Below the pieces are notes generated by a model. The model was not told where the DNA came from. It worked only from the letters and a program-made list of their open reading frames with translations, and did not search any database. 64,000 nucleotides of DNA. Source: Paenibacillus kribbensis. Lineage in GTDB: Bacteria > Bacillota > Bacilli > Paenibacillales > Paenibacillaceae. The DNA is taken from the NCBI RefSeq assembly GCF_002240415.1, contig NZ_CP020028.1, positions 1,327,501-1,391,500 of the forward strand, written 5' to 3'. Each line of letters opens with the position of its first letter. The first letter of the stretch is position 1. Shown here piece after piece: positions 59,901 to 64,000 of this stretch. A program made the translations under genes and the position numbers.

Positions 59901-61432
59901 GTGTCGATGTCTACGATGACACTGGCAGGCTATGCGTAAGTCTACGCGGATTTACCTCACGGCTGCAGGGAGGGGGCTTGCGTTCTTTAACGCAGTCTTT
60001 GATGTATCCTTTGGCGCAGTCTGAAGTAGAAGTAGAAGTAGAAGCAGCAGAGACCGTGATTGTAGCGCCCGTATGGGAGCCGTGCAGGATCACGGAAGGA
60101 GCGGACCTTTCCGGGTCTGCTGGAAGCGGCATAGTTCTGATTGGCGGGAGCCGGGAGCGCCGGGAAGCCGTGATGGCATACTACCCGCAGGCGCAGGTCG
60201 TGCCTATCCAGACAGGAGAGCCGGTGGAGGACATTCAGGGGAAACTGGAGGCTTGCGGAAGCATCGGCCATGTAATCTGGATCGGCCCGGAAGCGGAAAT
60301 CCCAGCCATGGGAGAGAAGCGGATAATTGAGGGTCAAGAAGACGGGGTAATCCAGTTATTCCGACTCGTCAAAAGTATGCTGCAGCTGGGGTATGGACAG
60401 CGGACGCTAGAATGGACGGTCATTACGGTTCAAACCCAACCGGTAAATAAGTACGACGAGGTCGATCCGACCCACGCGAGTGTACACGGTTTTATCGGTT
60501 CGATGGCAAAGGAATATAGCCACTGGGAGGTACGGTTAGCGGATATGGAAGCGGGAGTGGAGTGGGCATGGTCTGAGCTGCTGTCCCTGCCGCCCAATGC
60601 AGAAGGAGACGGGCTTGTGTACCGGGAAGGAGAATGGTACCGCCAGGAACTTGTCCCTGTGACGATGGAAATGGGTTATCCGACGCGCTACCGCCATGGG
60701 GGCGTGTATGTAGTCATAGGGGGAGCGGGCGGATTGGGAACCGTCTGGAGTGAATATATGATCCGTACGTATCAGGCGCAGATCGTTTGGATCGGGCGGC
60801 GAGCAGAGGATGAAGCCATACGAGGCAAGCGGGAACGGTTAGCGGAGAAAGGACCCGAGCCGATGTATATCGTAGCGGATGCGATGGACGAGACCGCCTT
60901 GGGAGAAGCGTGCCGAGCAGTGCGTCAGGCGTATGGAGATATCCATGGTGTGGTACATTCGGCGATCGTGCTGTCAGACCGGAGTTTGGGACAGATGGAG
61001 GAGGAGGAATTCTGTAAATCGCTGCAGGCCAAGGTAGATGTGAGTGTACATCTGGCGAGAGTATTTCAAGGAGAAGCATTGGATTTTGTATTGTTCTTCT
61101 CTTCCTTTAACGCATTCACCAAGGCAGCGGGGCAAAGCAACTATGTGTCAGGCTGTACCTTTAAGGATGCATTCGCGCACCAGCTATCTGTAGAGTGGTC
61201 GTGTGAGGTGAAGGTGGTGAACTGGGGGTATTGGGGCCAGGTCGGGGTGGTATCGGGGGAACGATACCGCAAGCAGATGGAGCGGCTAGGGATCCAATCC
61301 ATACGGACGGAAGAGGGGATGCGAATATTGGAGCAACTGGTAGCGGGACAGCTGCACCAGTTGGGGGTTATACGAACGACAGATCCGTTGGGAATCAAGG
61401 AAGTGAACTGGGGTGAGTTCATTACAATGTAG
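50981..61432 (+). CDS. giant trans-AT PKS: KR-ACP-KS-DH-KR-ACP-KS-DH-KR
   Basis: 3,483 aa. ATG 50981 has AAGGAG eight bases upstream; the frame extends back to 50945. Domains (residues): KR1 190-380 (TGGTGGLG, FSSVAGALGNPGQVDYAAAN); ACP1, Ser489 (GIDSIL); KS1 585-1025, Cys760 (DTMCSSSLTAIH); DH1 1215-1500 with His1246 and Asp1418 intact (DHRIRGHKVLPG); KR2 1685-1890 (intact); ACP2, Ser1989; KS2 2090-2520, Cys2254; DH2 2705-2990 with His2741 and Asp2913, but Glu in place of the motif Gly (DHRVQERKMLPG); KR3 3235-3480, with Cys3392 in place of the catalytic Asn (SNYVSGCTF). No AT anywhere, as expected for trans-AT. It ends after KR3 without an ACP; cMT-ACP follows on the next protein. From about 58480 the sequence is much richer in GC. 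Confidence 0.93.
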   Translation: MTSTMMLEPRWKEQAITENRTVSVHSRHVVMLCEMNPAMCQLIDIQLNGTTCISLQSEHTSVEERYEAYTVQVFKTIQQLIQDRTYQDILVQIIVSRGGEGRLFTGLAGILKTAQLEYPKLSGQLIEVDANEDEGRLIQKLVENKNNPSDSHIRYINGKRQVMHWEFILEDEGIQDWLEQATPWRDGGLYLVTGGTGGLGKIFAREIAENTQSSTIILMGRSPLDEHKEKWISELQKLGAHVIYKSQDLNDKEGVVEFINTIEREHGHVNGIIHSAGIIQDHYIVNKSSEEFRAVLAPKVSGLLCLDEATKGMQLDFIILFSSVAGALGNPGQVDYAAANAFLDAYAGYRNDLRELGFRHGRTLSINWPLWREGGMQIDESIAKILEDRTGMHPISTETGIRAFYKAFSLDREQIMLVKGDRLKIGDYLKKGINEQTAVAVIKRPVEVDYEQLMEKTVSKLKSLLAEEIKWDEERIDIFEPLESYGIDSILILQLNQKLERIFGECSKTIFYECRTLQELALYFISNFQEACIRWTGLTSSYAAPDESLKTAKDVRQRGTMLVPRHGAKRKSRIEIPSSTEKEADPIAIIGISGHYPQADHLQEFWSNLVSGKDCITELDEERWELDSFYHPDREEAILQNKSYSKWGGFVRGFADFDPLFFNISPREAMSMDPQERLFIQACWEALEDAAYTREQLKIRHQGRVGVFAGITKTGFNLYGPDMWSQGETLFPHTSFSSLANRVSYLLNLNGPSMPIDTMCSSSLTAIHEACEHLRHGQCEVAIAGAVNLYLHPSSYVQLCGQHMLSVDGKCKSFGQDANGFVPGEGVGVFILKPLSRATADKDHIYGCIRGTSINHGGKTSGYTVPNPSAQAELIRTAMDRAGIDARAISYIEAHGTGTLLGDPIEITGLTQAFRASTKQSQFCAIGSVKSNIGHLEAAAGMAGMTKIILQMKHQKIVPTLHVKQLNSNIPFSDTPFVVQRQLSDWNRPMVEMDGERKEYPRIAGISSFGAGGANAHVIMEEYTEPVESIASFDVNSGEKAIVVLSAKNEDRLFEKVHQLLAFIEEGQIQDDHLRNVAYTLQVGREAMEERLGLMVDSVKELEEKLKLFYEKKGDFKDIYRGRSKRNKESMMLLLADEDMKKAVSAWIQKKKYTKLLDLWVKGVDIDWTQIYEADIPKRMSLPVYPFAKERYWISERSRAGIKDSVYSSVAGSAYIHPLLHRNTSDLTEQRYSSTFTGEEFFLTDHRIRGHKVLPGVAHLEMARKAAELATNMSSADPLTIKLKNVVWASPVMVDTLPVEVHIGLYMEDGGEIGYTIYRKSEDGSENFVNSQGRIEICENIKTQSLDISSLQAACNQTSMTGAACYEAFEKMGYSYGEGHRGIEVLYAGTDQVLAKLRLPWVTSDSGKAYVLHPGVVDSALQATIGLLSQRQTGNNPLLPFALQEILILQSCTSTMWACIRYSEGYDAGSSLLRVDVDICDDAGNICIRMNGLTSRILKEEVADKPDSSTLILSPVWKQQTIEQAVLTTECTKHVVLLCEPDERWIGPIRKGLRDVVCVSLLSKAIHAVDRYQDYALQALGEVQKIIRDQANGQVLVQIVAFNPLERYMFTGLLGLLKTAQIESSKIIGQMLEINAVETADQLIRMITENAQCSPGLHVRYHEERRWVSEWEEISRQSETMKPWKDNGIYLITGGAGGLGLIFCEEMVRNSRCPTVILAGRSPLNELVKSKLTDFAASGARVLYKRTDITDRQAVRVLMESIKEEFGALNGIIHSAGVIYDSFILNKQAEEVKKVMAPKVAGTLYLDEESQEFDLDFFVLFSSAAGILGNAGQSDYAMANLFMDSYAEYRTELEASCQRKGQTLVIDWPLWRDGGMRMDTDTEKFMLQNTGMQPISIQTGLDIFYQAMSSARKQIMGIYGQDSRMRDKLLTLKKAKTKPIQPLSTAADSTEKLLHKVLMILAEVISNVLDVNANDIDDDAEWGEYGFDSISLTQLANRLNQAYELDITPALFFEYSGIREFAKYLLLEHRDFFNWQAPEQLGHGEVLPEPSETKNGLGAWKWEETASLHSRHMNSRFVAPVLQEHTVLEPVAIIGISGIFPMAKNVDELWQNLVQGKDCITTVPRERGEWGTCDPDSNAEVPWGGFISGVDEFDALFFGITPREAELMDPQQRLLMTYVWKVLEDAGYSARAISGTGMGLFVGTGRTGYSELLTKSGTVVEGYSSTGKVPSVGPNRMSYFLDIHGPSEPIETACSSSLIAVHRAVQAIRNGDCETAVAGGVNTLLSPEDYKSFHKAGMLSKDGRCKTFSDQANGYVRSEGVGMVLLKKLKDAELDGDHIYAVIRATGENHGGRANSLTAPNPKSQAKLLKSVYQRAGIRPDTVGYIEAHGSGTPLGDPIEINALKQAFQELKDQGHNGSDKSGYCGLGTVKTNIGHLELAAGIVGLIKVVLQMKHQTLVKNLHLETVNPYIELEDSPFYIVQETCKWEPLLDDEGKELPRRAGVSSFGFGGANAHVLVEEYIPQENRMDHFGAAPRTPVMIVLSGKDEQRLQEQVLQLLEAMEQGDYGDDELESIAYTLQVGREAMEERLGLIVESVSDLAAQLREYAEHQKAGRWFRGNVKRYKETISALETDEDMQETIRQWIYKGKYAKLLDLWVKGLSMNWQALYGENRPLRISLPTYPFARDRYWVPQAEGKEATGRSREDTDSRLHPLLHRNISVLSEQRYASTFSGEEFFLTDHRVQERKMLPGVAYLEMARTAVEQALEVKPGEWLTLQLQQVTWMQPITVEEQPVEVRLRLMAGEEGDIGYEIYKGSTEDVVYSQGTARVVTNVKSVREDIAKRIAEHRAAGAQEVPITACYEAFGAMGIEYGAGQRSLESVQAGAGQVWARVSLPPSVSATAHDYVLHPSLMDGALQAVIGLTLLAPQENTAGAPALPFSLRELTVYGPCTSQMWVHISEEGERVEEERVQKRSVDVYDDTGRLCVSLRGFTSRLQGGGLRSLTQSLMYPLAQSEVEVEVEAAETVIVAPVWEPCRITEGADLSGSAGSGIVLIGGSRERREAVMAYYPQAQVVPIQTGEPVEDIQGKLEACGSIGHVIWIGPEAEIPAMGEKRIIEGQEDGVIQLFRLVKSMLQLGYGQRTLEWTVITVQTQPVNKYDEVDPTHASVHGFIGSMAKEYSHWEVRLADMEAGVEWAWSELLSLPPNAEGDGLVYREGEWYRQELVPVTMEMGYPTRYRHGGVYVVIGGAGGLGTVWSEYMIRTYQAQIVWIGRRAEDEAIRGKRERLAEKGPEPMYIVADAMDETALGEACRAVRQAYGDIHGVVHSAIVLSDRSLGQMEEEEFCKSLQAKVDVSVHLARVFQGEALDFVLFFSSFNAFTKAAGQSNYVSGCTFKDAFAHQLSVEWSCEVKVVNWGYWGQVGVVSGERYRKQMERLGIQSIRTEEGMRILEQLVAGQLHQLGVIRTTDPLGIKEVNWGEFITM
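58480..61432 (+). other. GC-rich segment within the giant PKS gene
   Basis: From just after KS2 to the stop, codons shift to GC-rich forms (many GCG, CGG, GTG, GAG). A hand count of 59221-59280 gives 38/60 G+C, against 29/60 for the equivalent DH1 line 54721-54780. Composition falls again in the next gene. This suggests the post-KS/DH/KR block came from elsewhere. Confidence 0.75.
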
Positions 61433-61553
61433 GTATGGTGCGCACGGATTTTTAAATTCCATGGATAATGCAGTACGGCGAAAGGACGGTATATGTGTGA
61501 AGTCCGCTATGCCCCTAATGGTCCGGCGGAAATAAGCAGATGGAGAGATGGTC

Positions 61554-64000
61554 ATGAAAATAACGAAGCGTCTGGATTTATTTAACGAGTCGATGAACTT
61601 GATGAACACATTCCTTCTGAAATGGTTAGGCAGCCAGCTAAAACAATTAGGAGTGTACCCGGATTGTAATTTGGAAATCAACGGGATACGTGTGAACGGG
61701 AAAATTAACAGCATGTACATGAAGTGGCTAAACGAAAGTTTAGCCATACTGGCTAGAAACGAGGAGTCTAGTTTTATGCCATTAGATGAACTTGTGGAAG
61801 AATGGGACAAAAAAAAGAAGGAATGGATTTTGTACAATCCAGATTTACAATCCAGAATTCATCTGTTAGAGCCAATGTTGTTTCATTTGCCGGGTATTCT
61901 GAGCGGGGCTTATCCTGCTACCGATATTATGTTTCCGAATGGATCTATGAAGCTGGTGGAGAATGTTTACCAGAACAATCCTGTTGCCGACTATTTTAAC
62001 GATATTTTGTCCGATCAAGTTGTTGCATATGTTACGGGTTGTATCGATCGAAACTTGTCTGCACGTATTCGCATATTGGAAATCGGGGCGGGCACCGGGG
62101 GGACCAGCGAGGCGGTGTTAAGCAGACTGGAACCTTTTCAAGAATATATTGAAGAATATTGCTATACTGACGTATCTAGAGCTTTCCTCATCCATGCGCA
62201 GGAGAAGTACAACTCACGAAAAATACCGATGACGTATAAGCTTTTGAATATTGAAGAGCCTGTTGCCGCACAGAACATTGATGAAGGTGGTTTTGATTTG
62301 ATTATCGCCACTAATGTGCTGCACGCCACTCACAATATAAGGCACACATTAAGGAATGTAAAAGCTTGTACGTCTCGGAATGGATGGCTTCTTTTAAATG
62401 AGGTTACCGCTAATACCCTATTTACGCATTTGACTTTTGGTTTGTTGGAAGGGTGGTGGATGTATGAGGATACGGCAGTACGTATCCCGGGGTGTCCGGG
62501 GCTTTATCCTGAAATGTGGGAGAAAGTGCTGCATCATGAAGGGTTTCATTCAGTAACTTTTCCTGCGGCAGGGGAACATCGATTGGGACAACAAATTATT
62601 CGGGCTGAAAGTGATGGCGTTATTCGTCAAAAAAAGCAGCTAAATATATCGCTTAGGGGCGGGCAACACGAAGAGACAGAGATTTACACACGTCAGCGAT
62701 GGAATCAGGTGCCAGTAGCGACACATATGCCTCAAATTAACGGAGGCCTGTTTCGTCAAAAAAGTGAACACTTCTTTAAAACGCTAATTGGCAAGGTGTT
62801 TAAAATTCCTCCAGAGCAGTTGGACAGTGAGAAGCCTTTAGCCGATTACGGTCTGGATTCTATTCTTGTGGTTCAATTGACAAGTGAATTCAAAAAAATA
62901 ATGAAAAATGTAAGCAGTACTTTATTTTTTGAGCACTCAACGATCCATGAATTGGTGGATCATTTTATCCGTACAAGAGAAGCAGATTTAATAACACTTG
63001 TCGGTATTGAAGAGGAACCGAAGGGGGAGCGGGCGATACAGAATTATACAACCCTAAATTCCCCCAATGTACGAATACGGACCAACGCTTTTGAAAATCA
63101 TCGCTATCTGCCTGCTGAGCTTGATTTTAAGCCAGATGAGGACTCTAATTTTGACCGTGAAGTGGCTGTAATTGGTTTGTCCGGACGTTATGCGCAAGCT
63201 AAAAATATTAATGACTTTTGGAATAATATTCAGAAAGGGAAAAATTGTATTCAGGAGATTCCACAGAACCGATGGAATTGGGCGGATTATTTCAAAGGAG
63301 CGAAAGGTACGAAAGGATCAATTTATACAAAATGGGGTGGATTTATTGAAGATGCTGATAAATTCGACCCTTTATTTTTTCGTATATCCCCCCGAGAAGC
63401 AGAATTAATGGATCCGCAGGAACGCGTTTTTTTGGAAACTGTTTATACCACAATTGAAGATGCAGGGTATACTCCTACTTCTCTCGGTGATCATCAAAGA
63501 GTCGGGGTGTTTGTGGGGGTTATGAATGCACATTATCCGACAGGAGCTTCATACTGGTCTGTCGCTAATCGAATCTCGTACACTCTTGATTTCCGGGGGC
63601 CTAGTCTAGCGGTAGATACGGCCTGTTCTTCTTCGCTGACAGCTCTTCATTTGGCGATAGAAAGTTTGCGAAGTGGAACTAGTGATTGTGCTATTGCAGG
63701 TGGAGTTAATTTGATTGTAGATCCCGCCCACTACTTGAAATTAACTGACATGAATATGTTAAGTAAAGGTCAACAATGCAAGTCTTTTGGTGATGAGGCA
63801 GATGGCTTTGTTGATGGTGAAGGTGTAGGAGCCGTCATTCTAAAGCCTCTCCATAGGGCAGTAGCAGACGGTGATCATATTTATGGAATTATTCGTGGAA
63901 GCATGTTGAACTCTGGAGGAAAAACTAACGGCTATACGGTGCCTAATCCCGCGGCACAGTCGCAAGTTGTTTCCGATGCACTGGAACGCGCTGGAATTCA
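61554..64000 (+). CDS. trans-AT PKS protein: C-methyltransferase-ACP-KS (runs off window)
   Basis: At least 815 codons, open at the window end. ATG 61554 has GGAGAG six bases upstream; ATG 61548 is an in-frame alternative. After about 110 residues comes a C-methyltransferase with the SAM motif LEIGAGTGGTS (about residue 175) and DLIIATNVLHATHN. It is followed by ACP with YGLDSILVVQ (Ser436) and KS from residue about 535 (VAVIGLSGRYAQAKNINDFW) with Cys691 in VDTACSSSLTALH. HGTGT and NIGH are beyond the edge. The cMT-ACP pair completes the KS-DH-KR module at the end of the previous protein, predicting an alpha-methyl branch. The 121-base gap before it has no promoter or terminator that I could recognise. 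Confidence 0.9.
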   Translation, partial: MKITKRLDLFNESMNLMNTFLLKWLGSQLKQLGVYPDCNLEINGIRVNGKINSMYMKWLNESLAILARNEESSFMPLDELVEEWDKKKKEWILYNPDLQSRIHLLEPMLFHLPGILSGAYPATDIMFPNGSMKLVENVYQNNPVADYFNDILSDQVVAYVTGCIDRNLSARIRILEIGAGTGGTSEAVLSRLEPFQEYIEEYCYTDVSRAFLIHAQEKYNSRKIPMTYKLLNIEEPVAAQNIDEGGFDLIIATNVLHATHNIRHTLRNVKACTSRNGWLLLNEVTANTLFTHLTFGLLEGWWMYEDTAVRIPGCPGLYPEMWEKVLHHEGFHSVTFPAAGEHRLGQQIIRAESDGVIRQKKQLNISLRGGQHEETEIYTRQRWNQVPVATHMPQINGGLFRQKSEHFFKTLIGKVFKIPPEQLDSEKPLADYGLDSILVVQLTSEFKKIMKNVSSTLFFEHSTIHELVDHFIRTREADLITLVGIEEEPKGERAIQNYTTLNSPNVRIRTNAFENHRYLPAELDFKPDEDSNFDREVAVIGLSGRYAQAKNINDFWNNIQKGKNCIQEIPQNRWNWADYFKGAKGTKGSIYTKWGGFIEDADKFDPLFFRISPREAELMDPQERVFLETVYTTIEDAGYTPTSLGDHQRVGVFVGVMNAHYPTGASYWSVANRISYTLDFRGPSLAVDTACSSSLTALHLAIESLRSGTSDCAIAGGVNLIVDPAHYLKLTDMNMLSKGQQCKSFGDEADGFVDGEGVGAVILKPLHRAVADGDHIYGIIRGSMLNSGGKTNGYTVPNPAAQSQVVSDALERAGI

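Noticed and set aside
61286..61837. 183-aa minus-strand ORF at the end of the giant PKS
   Set aside because: It overlaps two well-supported PKS frames and shows no family motif.

Overview
The window is a Firmicutes chromosome, most likely Paenibacillus (P. polymyxa group). This is inferred from sporulation genes, the Bacillus-like order bofC-ruvCAB-queA-tgt-yajC-spoVB-comN-secDF-recJ-apt-relA-dtd, many TTG/GTG starts behind strong AGGAGG sites, and moderate GC. No database search was possible, so the species is an inference.

Region 1 (1-2317): the 3' part of a 23S rRNA gene, a 5S rRNA gene and eleven tRNA genes (Asn, Ser, Glu, Val, fMet, Asp, Lys, Gly, Arg, Leu, Pro), closed by a hairpin terminator. 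Region 2 (2396-25389): a conserved core block. It holds bofC, the ruvCAB recombination operon with an extended -10 promoter overlapped by a LexA-like box, a SpoIID/LytB protein, queA-tgt-yajC, a YrzE-like and a YrbG-like membrane protein, spoVB, comN, secD-secF behind a TTGACT-17-TATAAT promoter, a CDF transporter, recJ, apt, a chemoreceptor remnant, a uracil permease on the minus strand, relA and dtd. Region 3 (25390-29690): a sparse junction with small doubtful ORFs and two terminators, then a rifampin-phosphotransferase-like gene and a TetR regulator.

Region 4 (30036 to the window end) is the notable part: the start of a large hybrid trans-AT polyketide synthase / NRPS cluster that runs off the window. 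It opens with a LoaP-type NusG paralogue. A 254-base leader follows, carrying a UUCG-capped hairpin and a perfect intrinsic terminator just upstream of the first synthase gene. The gene order is: KS(inactive)-PCP-C; partial C-A-PCP-reductase; aspartate/glutamate racemase family protein; O-methyltransferase; [a 15-bp intrinsic terminator inside the gene series]; acyl-hydrolase-like AT; malonyl-AT fused to PfaD-type enoyl reductase; KS-pseudoAT; KR-ACP-KS-DH(inactive); a 3,483-aa KR-ACP-KS-DH-KR-ACP-KS-DH-KR protein; and cMT-ACP-KS (cut by the window end).

The synthase proteins lack functional integrated AT domains, so the two stand-alone AT genes must serve them in trans. Most modules are split across protein boundaries (KS on one protein, KR-ACP or cMT-ACP on the next). 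The two terminators together with LoaP suggest that full-length transcription needs processive antitermination. Several domains have lost catalytic residues: KS Cys to Asp, an AT-like Ser to Asn, DH His to Glu and Asp to His, and reductase Tyr to Phe. The last DH-KR segment of the giant gene is clearly GC-richer than its surroundings, which looks like a recombined insert. I could not assign the cluster to a known compound.
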